Source: a gamma proteobacterium L18
Lineage (GTDB): Bacteria > Pseudomonadota > Gammaproteobacteria > Pseudomonadales > Pseudomonadaceae
DNA length: 64,000 nucleotides
Reading direction: 5' to 3'
NCBI GenBank assembly: GCA_000497835.1
Contig: KI547167.1
Location: forward strand, 155,768 to 219,767
The translations under genes were made by a program, and so were the position numbers. Shown here one piece after another: positions 15,964 to 28,097 of the stretch. The notes under the pieces are model-generated. The model saw only the letters and a program-made list of their open reading frames with translations. It did not search any database and was not told the DNA's origin. Each line of letters starts with the position of its first letter. Positions within the stretch are counted from its first letter, which is position 1.

Positions 15964-18531
15964 ATGAGTGATCTTTCCAGCCACACCCCCATGATGCAGC
16001 AGTACTGGAAGCTGAAAAACCAGCACCCAGACCAGTTGATGTTCTACCGCATGGGCGACTTCTACGAGATCTTCTACGAAGACGCGAAGAAAGCGGCCAA
16101 GTTGCTGGACATCACCCTCACGGCTCGCGGCCAGTCGGCGGGGCAATCGATCCCCATGTGCGGCATTCCGTACCACGCGGCCGAGGGTTACCTGGCCAAG
16201 CTGGTGAAGCTGGGTGAGTCGGTGGTGATCTGCGAACAGGTCGGCGACCCGGCCACCAGCAAGGGCCCGGTGGAGCGCCAGGTGGTGCGCATCATCACCC
16301 CCGGCACGGTCAGTGACGAGGCGTTGCTGGATGAGCGCCGCGACAACCTGATCGCTGCGGTGCTGGGCGACGAGCGGCTGTTCGGCCTGGCGGTACTGGA
16401 CATCACCAGCGGCAACTTCTCGGTGCTGGAGATCAAGGGCTGGGAAAACCTGCTGGCGGAGCTGGAGCGCATCAATCCGGTGGAGCTGCTGATTCCCGAT
16501 GACTGGCCCCAGGGCCTGCCGGCGGAGAAGCGCCGTGGCTCGCGCCGTCGCGCGCCGTGGGATTTCGAGCGTGACACTGCGCACAAGAGCCTGTGCCAGC
16601 AGTTCTCCACCCAGGACCTCAAGGGCTTTGGCTGCGAGAACCTGACCCTGGCCATCGGCGCCGCCGGCTGCCTGTTGGGCTACGCCAAGGAAACCCAGCG
16701 CACCGCCTTGCCCCACCTGCGCAGCCTGCGCCATGAGCGCCTGGACGACACCGTGGTGCTGGACGGCGCCAGCCGTCGCAACCTGGAGCTGGACACCAAC
16801 CTGGCGGGCGGCCGCGACAACACCCTGCAATCGGTGATCGATCGCTGCCAGACTGCCATGGGCAGCCGCTTGCTGACCCGTTGGCTGAACCGCCCGCTGC
16901 GCGACCTCAAGGTACTGCAGGCGCGCCAGAGTTCGATCCGCTGCCTGCTGGAAGGTTACCGTTTCGAAAGCCTGCAACCGCAGCTGAAGGAAATCGGTGA
17001 TATCGAGCGCATCCTGGCCCGTATCGGCCTGCGCAATGCCCGCCCCCGCGACCTGGCCCGCCTGCGCGATGCCCTGGCGGCGCTGCCGGACTTGCAGGTG
17101 GCGATGTCGGACCTGGAGGCGCCGCACCTGGCCCTGCTGGCCACCATTGCCGGCACCTACCCGGAACTGGCCGACCTGCTGAGCAAGGCCATCATCGACA
17201 ACCCGCCGGCCGTGATCCGTGACGGCGGCGTTTTGAAGACCGGGTACGACAGCGAGCTGGACGAGCTGCTGGCCTTGAGCGAGAACGCCGGCCAGTTCCT
17301 GATCGACCTGGAAGCCCGGGAAAAAGCCCGCACGGGCCTGGCCAACCTCAAGGTGGGCTACAACCGCGTGCACGGCTACTTCATCGAGCTGCCAAGCAAG
17401 CAGGCCGAGCAAGCGCCGGTCGACTACATCCGCCGCCAGACGCTCAAGGGCGCCGAGCGCTTCATCACGCCTGAACTCAAGGCGTTCGAGGACAAGGCCC
17501 TGTCGGCCAAAAGCCGCGCCCTGGCCCGCGAGAAGATGCTGTACGACGCGCTGCTGGAAAACCTGATCGGCCACCTGCCACCGCTGCAGGACACCGCAGC
17601 TGCCCTGGCCGAGCTCGACGTATTGAGCAACCTGGCCGAACGCGCGCTGAACCTGGACCTCAACTGCCCGGTGTTCGTCGATGAGCCGTGCCTGCGCATC
17701 AACCAGGGCCGCCACCCGGTGGTGGAGCAAGTGCTGACCACGCCGTTCGTGGCCAACGACCTGGCGCTGGACGACAACACCCGCATGCTGGTGATCACCG
17801 GCCCGAACATGGGCGGTAAATCCACCTACATGCGCCAGACCGCACTGATCGTGCTGATGGCCCATATCGGCAGCTTCGTGCCGGCGGCCGGCTGCGAGCT
17901 GTCGCTGGTGGACCGCATCTTCACCCGTATCGGCTCCAGCGATGACCTGGCGGGCGGGCGCTCGACCTTTATGGTGGAAATGAGCGAAACTGCCAACATC
18001 CTGCACAACGCCACGGACAAGAGCCTGGTGCTGATGGATGAAGTGGGGCGCGGCACCAGCACCTTCGACGGCCTGTCGCTGGCGTGGGCCGCGGCTGAAC
18101 GCCTGGCGCAGCTCAAGGCCTACACGTTGTTCGCCACCCACTACTTCGAATTGACGGTACTGCCCGAAAGCGAACCACTGGTCGCCAACGTGCACCTGAG
18201 CGCCACCGAGCACAAGGAACGCATCGTGTTCCTGCACCACGTGCTGCCAGGCCCTGCCAGCCAGAGCTACGGCCTGGCCGTGGCGCAGTTGGCCGGCGTA
18301 CCGAATGCGGTCATCGCCCGCGCCAAGGAACACCTGGGCCGCCTGGAAACGGCGAGCCTGCCACACGAACCCATCGCCAGCGCCCCGGGCCACCCCCAGG
18401 TACCGCACCAGAGCGATCTGTTCGCCAGCCTGCCGCACCCGGTGCTGGAACAACTCAGCAAGACCGACATCGATGGCATGACGCCACGTCAAGCAATCGA
18501 ATTGCTCTATACACTGAAGACTCGGATCTAA
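15964..18531 (+). CDS. mutS: DNA mismatch repair protein MutS
   Basis: Mismatch-recognition ATPase of 855 residues, normal size. Domain I at the N-terminus has the mismatch-wedge motif [11 protein letters not shown] (Phe-X-Glu) near residues 31-41. Connector, lever and clamp domains follow. The ABC ATPase has Walker [10 protein letters not shown] at 613-621, Walker [15 protein letters not shown] and the ATHYFEL switch. The C-terminus ends in the dimerisation helices. The ribosome binding site is weak; the start was chosen because [15 protein letters not shown] matches the family N-terminus. It forms the left border of the holin-repressor locus and is followed by fdxA. Confidence 0.98.
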   Translation: MSDLSSHTPMMQQYWKLKNQHPDQLMFYRMGDFYEIFYEDAKKAAKLLDITLTARGQSAGQSIPMCGIPYHAAEGYLAKLVKLGESVVICEQVGDPATSKGPVERQVVRIITPGTVSDEALLDERRDNLIAAVLGDERLFGLAVLDITSGNFSVLEIKGWENLLAELERINPVELLIPDDWPQGLPAEKRRGSRRRAPWDFERDTAHKSLCQQFSTQDLKGFGCENLTLAIGAAGCLLGYAKETQRTALPHLRSLRHERLDDTVVLDGASRRNLELDTNLAGGRDNTLQSVIDRCQTAMGSRLLTRWLNRPLRDLKVLQARQSSIRCLLEGYRFESLQPQLKEIGDIERILARIGLRNARPRDLARLRDALAALPDLQVAMSDLEAPHLALLATIAGTYPELADLLSKAIIDNPPAVIRDGGVLKTGYDSELDELLALSENAGQFLIDLEAREKARTGLANLKVGYNRVHGYFIELPSKQAEQAPVDYIRRQTLKGAERFITPELKAFEDKALSAKSRALAREKMLYDALLENLIGHLPPLQDTAAALAELDVLSNLAERALNLDLNCPVFVDEPCLRINQGRHPVVEQVLTTPFVANDLALDDNTRMLVITGPNMGGKSTYMRQTALIVLMAHIGSFVPAAGCELSLVDRIFTRIGSSDDLAGGRSTFMVEMSETANILHNATDKSLVLMDEVGRGTSTFDGLSLAWAAAERLAQLKAYTLFATHYFELTVLPESEPLVANVHLSATEHKERIVFLHHVLPGPASQSYGLAVAQLAGVPNAVIARAKEHLGRLETASLPHEPIASAPGHPQVPHQSDLFASLPHPVLEQLSKTDIDGMTPRQAIELLYTLKTRI

Positions 18532-18670
18532 CGCAGCAGCGCGCAAGCTGATAGAATCCCGCGCGGTTTGGGAATGCCACGAACTCTTAGCCTGGTTCGC
18601 GGGCTGACCAGCCCAAACCGAGCGGCCCTTTTTCAGGGGCTTCGCTGCCGCCTTGAGGAGATATTTTGAA

Positions 18671-18994
18671 ATGACCTTCGTCGTCACCGACAACTGCATC
18701 AAGTGCAAGTACACCGACTGCGTCGAAGTCTGTCCGGTGGACTGCTTCTACGAAGGCCCGAACTTCCTGGTGATTCACCCGGACGAGTGCATCGACTGCG
18801 CGCTTTGTGAGCCTGAATGCCCTGCCGTAGCCATTTTCTCTGAAGACGAAATCCCTGCAGGGATGGAGAACTTCATCGAGTTGAACGCCGAACTGGCGGA
18901 AATCTGGCCTAACGTGACCGAGCGTAAAGACCCACTGCCTGATGCGGCGGAATGGGACGGCAAGACTGGCAAGATCGCTGAACTGGAGCGCTGA
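18671..18994 (+). CDS. fdxA: 7Fe ferredoxin FdxA
   Basis: A ferredoxin of 107 residues carrying one [3Fe-4S] and one [4Fe-4S] cluster. Cys pattern: [17 protein letters not shown] then [16 protein letters not shown]. The long acidic C-terminal extension ([20 protein letters not shown]) is typical of Azotobacter/Pseudomonas ferredoxin I. The start is ATG 18671 behind GAGGAGATATTTTGAA. It is a low-potential electron carrier, a plausible partner of Fpr at 5172-5951. fdxA next to rsmZ and rpoS is a conserved Pseudomonas arrangement. Confidence 0.97.
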   Translation: MTFVVTDNCIKCKYTDCVEVCPVDCFYEGPNFLVIHPDECIDCALCEPECPAVAIFSEDEIPAGMENFIELNAELAEIWPNVTERKDPLPDAAEWDGKTGKIAELER

Positions 18995-19012
18995 GGCGTT
19001 CGAGGCGCAACA

Positions 19013-19039
19013 ATGAAGACCCCGAGAGGGGTCTTTTTT
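19013..19039 (+). terminator. Terminator of fdxA
   Basis: The hairpin AAGACCCC-GAGA-GGGGTCTT ends in a run of T, 18 bases after the fdxA stop. Confidence 0.9.
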
Positions 19040-19063
19040 TGCGCTGGGATTTGTGGTGCCCGT

Positions 19064-19232
19064 TTCCCGAGCTTCGCTCGGTCCCACACCGTTCGCGGCA
19101 GTTGAATCAGTGAGGCAAAGCACTTAGCCCTTGGCGGTATTGCAGGTTTAACTGTCGTGCCTCCAAGGCTAAAAGCTTTGCATTACTGACTCACCTGGCC
19201 CGAACGGTGTGGGACCGAGCGAAGCTCGGGAA
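19064..19232. repeat. 169-bp palindromic element between fdxA and rsmZ
   Basis: The outer arms are perfect inverses over about 32 bases (TTCCCGAGCTTCGCTCGGTC... and its complement ...GACCGAGCGAAGCTCGGGAA). An inner pair of about 40 bases (around GAATCAGTGAGGCAAAGC and GCTTTGCATTACTGACTC) is also inverted with some mismatches. The whole element can fold into one long stem. The outer arms belong to the CCCGAGCTTCGC REP family, also seen at 55478-55550. The inner sequence is not a normal REP loop. Confidence 0.85.
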
Positions 19233-19254
19233 GCGGTCGCCATAAATCCCAGGC

Positions 19255-19388
19255 AAAAAAAGGGGCGGTTTGACCCGCCCACCTTTTCTGTCCCTATTCC
19301 CTTTATCCCTGTCATCGTCCTGATGAACCGCGTCCTGCGGTGTCCTGACTCTCATCCTTGAAAGCCTGTGCCTGCTCCTTGGCACAGG
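19255..19388 (-). ncRNA. rsmZ: RsmZ small regulatory RNA
   Basis: Sponge RNA of the Gac/Rsm system that titrates the translational repressors RsmA/RsmE. The transcript, about 134 bases, holds eight GGA motifs. Three of them lie in loops of clear hairpins: CTGTGCC-AAGGAGCA-GGCACAG at the 5' end, ACCGC-AGGAC-GCGGT, and TCATC-AGGAC-GATGA. It ends in the terminator GGCGGGTCAAACCGCC with a T7 run. A -10 box, TATTAT, lies at 19393-19398. The location between fdxA and rpoS and the central sequence are those of Pseudomonas rsmZ. Exact 5' end is inferred from the -10 box. Confidence 0.9.
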
Positions 19389-19524
19389 TTCGATAATAGA
19401 GAATCCAGATGACGATTCAACTGCACAAATCTTTCAGGAAAAGTCTTTTCCGTTGCGAAATACTCTAAAAACCCCATTAAAAACAAACAGCTGCGCGCAA
19501 CTGTGGAGAATCACCGACACGCCC

Positions 19525-19542
19525 TGCGCACAATCGCTTACA
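19525..19542 (-). promoter_or_regulatory. GacA upstream activating sequence of rsmZ
   Basis: TGTAAGCGATTGTGCGCA (minus strand) matches the left half of the TGTAAG-N6-CTTACA GacA box well and the right half poorly. It is about 150 bases upstream of the inferred rsmZ start, near the usual distance for this sRNA. Confidence 0.65.
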
Positions 19543-19576
19543 GAACGGACCAGCGGCCACCTACCCCGGAAACAAC

Positions 19577-19602
19577 AACGCCCCGAACCAGTCGGGGCGT
19601 TT
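19577..19602 (-). terminator. Terminator downstream of rpoS
   Basis: The hairpin CGCCCCGACTGGTTCGGGGCG on the minus strand lies 20 bases after the rpoS stop, followed by GTTGTTG. The T-run is weak. Confidence 0.65.
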
Positions 19603-19618
19603 GCGCTGCGGCAACGAA

Positions 19619-20623
19619 TTACTGGAACAGTGATTCGCTGGACAGGCCGTTCTTCTCCAGGATCTCGCGCAGCCGTTTAAGGCCTTCGACCTGAATCTGG
19701 CGCACCCGCTCACGGGTAAGGCCGATCTCCAGGCCTACGTCTTCAAGGGTACTGCTTTCATGCCCGCGCAGGCCGAAGCGCCGCACCACCACTTCGCGCT
19801 GCTTGTCAGTCAATTCGGATAGCCACTGATCGATGCTTTGCGACAGGTCATCGTCCTGCAGCAGGTCACAGGGATCGGTGGGACGATCATCAGTGAGGGT
19901 GTCGAGCAAGGTCTTGTCGGAGTCCGGCCCCAGGGACACGTCCACCGAAGACACTCGCTCGTTGAGCCCCAGCATGCGCTTGACCTCGCCCACCGGTTTC
20001 TCCAGCAAGCTGGCGATTTCTTCCGGCGATGGTTCGTGGTCGAGCTTCTGGGTCAGTTCACGCGCCGCCCGCAGGTAGACGTTGAGTTCCTTCACGACAT
20101 GAATCGGCAGCCGGATGGTCCGGGTCTGGTTCATGATGGCGCGTTCGATGGTTTGGCGGATCCACCACGTGGCGTAGGTGGAGAAACGGAAACCGCGCTC
20201 AGGGTCGAATTTCTCGACAGCCCGGATCAGCCCCAGGTTGCCTTCTTCGATGAGGTCCAACAGGGACAGGCCCCGGTTGACATAGCGACGGGCGATTTTC
20301 ACCACCAGCCGCAGGTTGCTTTCAATCATACGCTTGCGGCCAGCCGGATCACCTTTTTGCGACAGCCGCGCAAAATGTACTTCTTCTTCCGGAGACAGCA
20401 GTGGGGAAAAACCGATTTCATTCAAATACAGCTGTGTCGCATCCAGCGCACGTGTGTAATCGATGTACTTGTGCTGCTTGAGCGCAGTAGAGTTCTTGGT
20501 CTTGGCACGAACAGAAGTTACGACCGGTTCTTCGTCCGCCTCCGCGTCCAGAACGATGCCAGTCTCCATCAGGAGTACCTCATCGTCCATGTCAAACTCC
20601 GGCGCTTCTTTGTTGAGAGCCAT
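19619..20623 (-). CDS. rpoS: RNA polymerase sigma factor RpoS
   Basis: Stationary-phase and general stress sigma factor, 334 residues. Region 1.2 is at [20 protein letters not shown]. Region 2 includes [20 protein letters not shown]. Regions 3 and 4 have the [15 protein letters not shown] segment and the C-terminal helix-turn-helix [20 protein letters not shown]. In pseudomonads its main promoter lies inside the upstream nlpD gene. rpoS mRNA and rsmZ are neighbours on the same strand, an arrangement conserved in the genus. Confidence 0.98.
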   Translation of the reverse strand: MALNKEAPEFDMDDEVLLMETGIVLDAEADEEPVVTSVRAKTKNSTALKQHKYIDYTRALDATQLYLNEIGFSPLLSPEEEVHFARLSQKGDPAGRKRMIESNLRLVVKIARRYVNRGLSLLDLIEEGNLGLIRAVEKFDPERGFRFSTYATWWIRQTIERAIMNQTRTIRLPIHVVKELNVYLRAARELTQKLDHEPSPEEIASLLEKPVGEVKRMLGLNERVSSVDVSLGPDSDKTLLDTLTDDRPTDPCDLLQDDDLSQSIDQWLSELTDKQREVVVRRFGLRGHESSTLEDVGLEIGLTRERVRQIQVEGLKRLREILEKNGLSSESLFQ

Positions 20624-20730
20624 TTGTTATAGTCCTTTGTTGAGTTCGACCTCAAGCTCCAACGTCGCGCTTATCCTTGGCAACGTTAAAGCCTGTCCCC
20701 ACTACATCAGGGAACAGGCTTGGCAACCGG

Positions 20731-21621
20731 TCAGCGACGCGGCAGGAATTGCAGAGGATCCACTGGCTTGCCCTGGCGGCGAATTTCGAAGTGAAGCTTC
20801 ACCCGGTCGGTACCCGTTGAACCCATCTCGGCAATTGTCTGCCCGGCCTTGACCTGCTGCCCCTCCCGAACCAAAAGCCTGCGGTTGTGACCGTAGGCAC
20901 TGACGTAGGTATCGCTGTGTTTGATGATTATCAACTCGCCGTAGCCCCGCAACCCACTCCCGGCGTACACCACTGAACCATCAGACGCGGCAAAAACAGG
21001 CTGTCCCAATTCCCCGGCGATATCAACGCCTTTATTCAAACTACCGTTTGAAGCAAATTTTCCAATCAGGACACCATTCGCCGGCCAGGTCCAGCCGCCC
21101 GCAATCTTCTCTCCCGCCGGTACCGGCACGGGCTCGGGCGCGGCGACGACAGGCGCTGGCGCGGCCGTTTTCTGGCCAGGCGCACCCGGCACGGGCGTAA
21201 AGATAATGGGCCGACGAGTGACCTTGAACGAGCCCGACGGCGACGCCGATGTATCAGTTTGCGTACTGGCAACCGGTACAGATGGAGCGCTGCCATCACC
21301 GAAGCGAATTACCTGACCCGGATGAATGGTATAGGGCTCGGGGATGTTGTTGCGCGCAGCCAGGGCCTTGTAGTCCCAGGAGTAACGGAAGGCGATGGAG
21401 AACAGCGTGTCGCCGCGCTTGACCCGGTACTGGCCCGTGGTGACCGGCTGACGCTCGGGCGCTGCCGGTGCGGACGCGCCGCCGCTGCTCCGGTCGACCA
21501 CGCGCACGCCACCCGCAGGGTGGCTTGCACAACCGGCCAACGTGGTTGCAAGGGCGAGACCAATCACCAGAAGCTTGTAGCTCGATAGTCCTGCATGCTG
21601 CCGAATGACTGTGGGACTCAC
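20731..21621 (-). CDS. nlpD: NlpD-like LysM/M23 lipoprotein (amidase activator)
   Basis: Outer-membrane lipoprotein of 296 residues from GTG 21621, which has GGGAG six bases upstream. Lipobox LAGC with Cys31. LysM domain at about residues 65-110 (YRVKRGDTLFSIAFRYSWDY). A linker rich in Pro and Ala leads to a C-terminal LytM/M23 domain. The metal-binding His-x-x-x-Asp motif is degenerate here (NKGVDIAG), as in E. coli NlpD. It therefore should not hydrolyse peptidoglycan but activate a septal amidase (AmiC type). A longer frame from 21675 lacks a ribosome binding site. The rpoS promoter is expected within this gene. Confidence 0.92.
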   Translation of the reverse strand: MSPTVIRQHAGLSSYKLLVIGLALATTLAGCASHPAGGVRVVDRSSGGASAPAAPERQPVTTGQYRVKRGDTLFSIAFRYSWDYKALAARNNIPEPYTIHPGQVIRFGDGSAPSVPVASTQTDTSASPSGSFKVTRRPIIFTPVPGAPGQKTAAPAPVVAAPEPVPVPAGEKIAGGWTWPANGVLIGKFASNGSLNKGVDIAGELGQPVFAASDGSVVYAGSGLRGYGELIIIKHSDTYVSAYGHNRRLLVREGQQVKAGQTIAEMGSTGTDRVKLHFEIRRQGKPVDPLQFLPRR

Positions 21622-21784
21622 CCGCCGCTCCCTTGAAAATGGTGGCTGATAGAAAAATAGACTGTTGTGTCGCAATTATAACCATCCACTCGGACAATTC
21701 TGACGTATTCGCGTAACAACCTGTGAGGGCTGCGCTGTCAGACACAGGCTGCGCTTGAGAATTCACCCCTGGGTTGAAAACCGC

Positions 21785-23195
<1,411 letters not shown>

Positions 23196-23208
<13 letters not shown>

Positions 23209-24254
23209 GGGCTGTCCGTCTGCCCTGCCGGCACCAGATCGACGAGCTCGCGCACCACGACGGTGGCGAAGCATCCGGCCGGCAGGACGAATTCCAATTG
23301 CAGAATGTCAGGCTCCGGATAATGCCACGTCAAACCGCCGATGGGCAGCCGCAGGATGCGTCGTTCGTGCGCCATGCCCGCTTTTGCCAGCCAATCTCCG
23401 AGCGGTGCCAACCGCGCACCGACATTCTGCTCCAGTTCATGGATGGCGCCCGCAGCCGGCGAGTCACCTTCGCCCCACATCGGGCCGGTGGGGTGCAGGT
23501 CGAGAATGGCCAGGCGCGGGTCGCTGCACTCGGCTTCACCGGCCGGGAAAAAGCTGCGGCTGTCAGTGAACGCCAGCAGGTCGCCGACCTGGGCCTGGTT
23601 CCAGCTACCGTCGGCAACCCGCGCTGCCAGCACCTGATTGAACAGGTAGCTGCGCGCCGTGGATAACAGGCGTGAACGTACGTTGCGCTGTTCAGGCAGC
23701 GCCTGGCGTTCTGCCCACTGGCGGGCATCGTGGACGTTGCCACCCTGGAAGCCGAAGCGCTGGGTGCCGAAGTAGTTCGGTACACCCGTGGTCTTGAGCT
23801 GCTCGAGGCGGGCGTCCAGTGCGGCGTGGTCGGCCTCGAGGGCGGTCAAACGCAGGGTGAAACCGTTTGCGGAATGCGCACCGCGCTGCAACTTGCGCTT
23901 GTGGCGGGCGATTTTGAGGATGCTCAGGGTTTCGTTTTCGGCAGCGCTCAGGTCTGGGTCGGCCTTGCCTGGCAGGTGCAGACTGAACCACTGACGGGTC
24001 AGCGCCTGACGGTCCTTCAGGCCCGCATAGCTGACCGTGCGCAGCGGCACGCCCGCCGCCTTGGCCAGGCGGCGTGCGGCTTCCTCGGTGTTGAGATTAC
24101 GTTTTTCTACCCACAGCCACAGGTGCTCGCCTTCACCGGCCAACGGGATATCCAGCACTTCATCGACCTGGAAGTCTTCGGCGGTGGCCTTGAGCACGGC
24201 ACGCCCCAGCGCGGCCCCGGCAGCGCAGGGGCCCAACAGTTCGAGTTCGTTCAT
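23196..24254 (-). CDS. truD: tRNA pseudouridine(13) synthase TruD
   Basis: Pseudouridylates position 13 of tRNA-Glu and others. The 352 residues contain the catalytic Asp at D81 in [18 protein letters not shown], an N-terminal [20 protein letters not shown] block and the TRUD insertion domain. The start overlaps the ispF stop by four bases (ATGA), and the end overlaps surE. Confidence 0.97.
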
Positions 24255-24724
24255 GCTGGCAGCAACAAGGCGACGGCGTGAACCGCGATACCTTCCTCAC
24301 GGCCGGTGAAGCCCAGCTTCTCGGTGGTGGTGGCCTTGACGTTGACCTGGTCCAGCTCGACCTGCAGGTCGGCGGCGATCAGAGCGCGCATGGTGTCGAT
24401 ATGCGGGGCCATTTTCGGCGCCTGGGCAACAATGGTGGCGTCGACATTGCCGACCTTCCAGCCCTTGGCCTGGACGATGGCGACCACGTGGCGCAGCAGC
24501 ACGCGGCTGTCGGCCCCCTTGAATTGCGGATCGGTGTCGGGGAAGTGCTTGCCGATATCGCCCAGTGCGGCCGCGCCGAGCAAGGCATCGCTCAAGGCAT
24601 GCAGCAGCACGTCGCCGTCGGAATGGGCGAGCAGGCCGAATTTATGGGCGATCTGGACGCCGCCCAAGGTAATGAAATCGCCGTCAGCGAAACGGTGCAC
24701 ATCGTAGCCGTGGCCAATACGCAT
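24251..24724 (-). CDS. ispF: 2-C-methyl-D-erythritol 2,4-cyclodiphosphate synthase IspF
   Basis: MEP-pathway enzyme of isoprenoid synthesis, 157 residues. Zinc ligands D8, H10 (GYDVHRF) and H42 ([11 protein letters not shown]) are present, as is the closing motif [16 protein letters not shown]. The start is ATG 24724; the longer frame upstream crosses the REP pair and is not credible. It is the first gene of the ispF-truD-surE-pcm operon. Its pathway partner ispD is 4 kb away rather than adjacent, as usual in Pseudomonas. Confidence 0.97.
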   Translation of the reverse strand: MRIGHGYDVHRFADGDFITLGGVQIAHKFGLLAHSDGDVLLHALSDALLGAAALGDIGKHFPDTDPQFKGADSRVLLRHVVAIVQAKGWKVGNVDATIVAQAPKMAPHIDTMRALIAADLQVELDQVNVKATTTEKLGFTGREEGIAVHAVALLLPA

Positions 24725-24859
24725 AAATAGAAAAGCCCTGAAGGAGACAGGGCGTGATTCTACCTGCTTTATGTAACAACCGGGCTGCAAAAAACGGCCC
24801 CGAAACGCCGCAGGGCAAGGGCAAAACGACATCACTGAATATTGACTGAGGCCTTGATC

Positions 24860-24953
24860 CTGTGTGGGAGCAGGCTGTGCCCGCGAAACTGACACCACTG
24901 TGTTTCTGACACTACGCGGTGCTCTTTTCGCGGGCAGAGCCCGCTCCCACACA
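24860..24953. repeat. REP doublet (GCGGGCAGAGCCCGCTCCCACA family)
   Basis: TGTGTGGGAGCAGGCTGTGC and GCAGAGCCCGCTCCCACACA face each other around an inner CGCGAAA/TTTCGCG pair. It lies between fghA and ispF. Confidence 0.85.
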
Positions 24954-24959
24954 TTTGAA

Positions 24960-25808
24960 TCAACTCAAGGCCAAAGCCTTGGCGTGGTAGCGCAGGTGAT
25001 CGTCGATGAAGCTGGCGATGAAGTAGTAGCTATGGTCGTAACCCGGCTGCAGACGCAGTTCCAGATCATGACCCGCCACTTTCGCCGCCTGCACCAGCGC
25101 TTCAGGCTTGAGCTGGTTGACCAGGAAATCATCACGATCACCCTGGTCCACCAGGAAAGCCTGCGGCGCCTTGCTTTCGGCCATCAGCACCGAGGCATCC
25201 CATTCGCGCCAGCGCGAGCGCTCTTCACCCAGGTAACGGCTGAACGCCTTCTGCCCCCACGGGCAATCCATCGGGTTGCTGATGGGCGAGAACGCCGACA
25301 CCGAGGCATAGCGCCCCGGGTTGCGCAGTGCACACACCAGCGCGCCGTGCCCGCCCATGGAGTGGCCGCTGATGCTGCGCCGCTCGGAGGCCGGGAAATG
25401 CGCCTCCACCAGGCCCGGCAACTCGCTGACCACGTAGTCGTGCATGCGGTAGTGCTGGGCCCAGGGCTGCTGGGTGGCATTGAGGTAGAACCCCGCCCCC
25501 AGGCCAAAGTCCCAGGCACCGTCCGGGTCACCCGGCACATCAGCGCCACGCGGGCTGGTGTCCGGCGCGACGATGATCAGCCCCAGCTCGGCAGCCAGCT
25601 TGTGGGCGCCGGCCTTCTGCATGAAGTTCTCGTCCGTGCAGGTCAGGCCCGACAGCCAGTACAGCACCGGCAGCTTGCCGCCCTGCTCCGCCTGGGGCGG
25701 CAAGTACACGGCAAACACCATGTCACAGCCCAGCACCTCGGAACGGTGCCGGTAGCGCTTGTGCCAGCCACCGAAACTCTTCTGGCAGGAGATGTTGTCC
25801 AAAATCAT
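24960..25808 (-). CDS. fghA: S-formylglutathione hydrolase
   Basis: Serine hydrolase that completes glutathione-dependent formaldehyde detoxification, releasing formate and glutathione. The 282 residues have nucleophile S150 in [27 protein letters not shown] forms the oxyanion loop, and a C-terminal [12 protein letters not shown] holds the catalytic His. The ribosome binding site GGAGAAA precedes ATG 25808. It lies downstream of adhC on the same strand, separated by a repeat of about 100 bases, and acts on the product of that enzyme. Confidence 0.97.
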   Translation of the reverse strand: MILDNISCQKSFGGWHKRYRHRSEVLGCDMVFAVYLPPQAEQGGKLPVLYWLSGLTCTDENFMQKAGAHKLAAELGLIIVAPDTSPRGADVPGDPDGAWDFGLGAGFYLNATQQPWAQHYRMHDYVVSELPGLVEAHFPASERRSISGHSMGGHGALVCALRNPGRYASVSAFSPISNPMDCPWGQKAFSRYLGEERSRWREWDASVLMAESKAPQAFLVDQGDRDDFLVNQLKPEALVQAAKVAGHDLELRLQPGYDHSYYFIASFIDDHLRYHAKALALS

Positions 25809-25822
25809 AGATTTCTCCAGAT

Positions 25823-25902
25823 GCTAACTGAAAGCTGCAAGCTGCAAGCGGCAAGAAGAGCGCAGGGCTTCACTTGCAGCTTTCAACTTGCCGCTTAACG
25901 CT
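25823..25902. repeat. Inverted repeat of the AGCTGCAAGC type between adhC and fghA
   Basis: AAAGCTGCAAGCTGCAAGCG and its imperfect inverse around CTTGCAGCTTTCAACTTGCC occupy most of the gap. A hairpin here could dampen fghA relative to adhC expression. Confidence 0.65.
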
Positions 25903-25907
25903 GCTCC

Positions 25908-27053
<1,146 letters not shown>

Positions 27054-27125
27054 TCAGTGTAATTCATCGCTTGATGGGGAATAATCAGGCCAAAGACAAA
27101 ACATTATTGCTGCACAGGGATAATC

Positions 27126-28064
27126 ATGAGCGACAACCGCTGGGAGGGCATCGACGAATTCGTCGCCGTGGCCGAGTGCTGCCAATTCACGGCCGCCGCT
27201 GAACGCCTGGGCATTTCCTCGTCGCACATCAGCCGGCAGATTGCCCGCCTGGAAGAACGCTTGCAGACGCGCCTGCTGTACCGCAGCACCCGACGGGTGA
27301 CGCTGACCGAAGCCGGGCAGACGTTCCTGCAGCATTGCCAGCGCTTGCAGGATGGTCGCGAGGAAGCCTTGCGGGCCATGGGCGACCTGAACAGCGAGCC
27401 CAAGGGGTTACTGCGCATGACCTGCGCGGTGGCCTATGGCGAGCGGTTCATCGTGCCGCTGGTAACGCGCTTCATGGGGTTGTACCCGCAATTGCGGGTG
27501 GACATAGAGCTGACCAACCGCACCCTGGACCTGGTGCATGAGGGCCTGGACCTGGGCATTCGCCTGGGGCGGTTGCAGGATTCGCGGCAAGTGGCGACAC
27601 GATTGGCGCCACGGCGCATGTACCTGTGCGCCTCGCCCTCTTACCTTGAGCGTTATGGACGCCCGCATAGCCTGTCGGAACTGGCGCGGCACAATTGCCT
27701 GATTGGCAGTTCGGAGGTGTGGGCGCTGCAGAACGAGGGTCGCGAATTGGCGCAGCGGGTGCAGGGCAACTGGCGCTGCAACAGTGGGCAGGCCGTATTG
27801 GATGCGGCGTTGCAGGGGATTGGGTTGTGCCAGCTGCCGGATTATTACGTGCTGGAGCATTTGCACAGTGGGGCGCTGGTGTCATTGCTCGAAGCGCATC
27901 AGCCGCCGAATACGGCGGTGTGGGCGCTGTATCCGCAGCAGCGGCATCTGTCGCCGAAGGTGAGGAAGCTGGTGGAGTATTTGAAGGAAGGGCTGGCGCT
28001 AAGGCCCGAATATCAGGGTGGGCCTTGGACGCAGCCTTCGGCAGCTGCTACACAGGCCCCGTAG
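27126..28064 (+). CDS. gfnR: LysR-type regulator, GfnR-like
   Basis: LysR protein of 312 residues. The helix-turn-helix is at about 16-40 (FTAAAERLGISSSHISRQIA), with an effector domain from residue 90. Divergent position next to adhC-fghA corresponds to P. aeruginosa GfnR, which activates glutathione-dependent formaldehyde neutralisation. The gap 27021-27125 should contain its binding sites. The C-terminal tail (about 20 residues) runs into the edge of a REP palindrome and may be strain-specific. Confidence 0.82.
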   Translation: MSDNRWEGIDEFVAVAECCQFTAAAERLGISSSHISRQIARLEERLQTRLLYRSTRRVTLTEAGQTFLQHCQRLQDGREEALRAMGDLNSEPKGLLRMTCAVAYGERFIVPLVTRFMGLYPQLRVDIELTNRTLDLVHEGLDLGIRLGRLQDSRQVATRLAPRRMYLCASPSYLERYGRPHSLSELARHNCLIGSSEVWALQNEGRELAQRVQGNWRCNSGQAVLDAALQGIGLCQLPDYYVLEHLHSGALVSLLEAHQPPNTAVWALYPQQRHLSPKVRKLVEYLKEGLALRPEYQGGPWTQPSAAATQAP

Positions 28065-28088
28065 CAGCGGCCGTAGGCCGCGTCCAGC
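28025..28088. repeat. REP inverted repeat overlapping the end of gfnR
   Basis: GGACGCAGCCTTCGGCAGCT and AGCGGCCGTAGGCCGCGTCC are head-to-head arms with a GTAGCAG core. It covers the last 13 codons of gfnR and the gap to ispD. Confidence 0.7.
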
Positions 28089-28097
28089 CGCACCTCA

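Noticed and set aside
15781..18714. A 977-codon open frame antisense to mutS
   Set aside because: It is a product of strong third-position GC bias. The translation is low-complexity His/Gln/Val/Ala-rich with no domain, and mutS on the other strand is complete.
21622..21675. An 18-residue extension of nlpD
   Set aside because: GTG 21621 has a good ribosome binding site and gives a proper lipoprotein signal; the extension would bury it.
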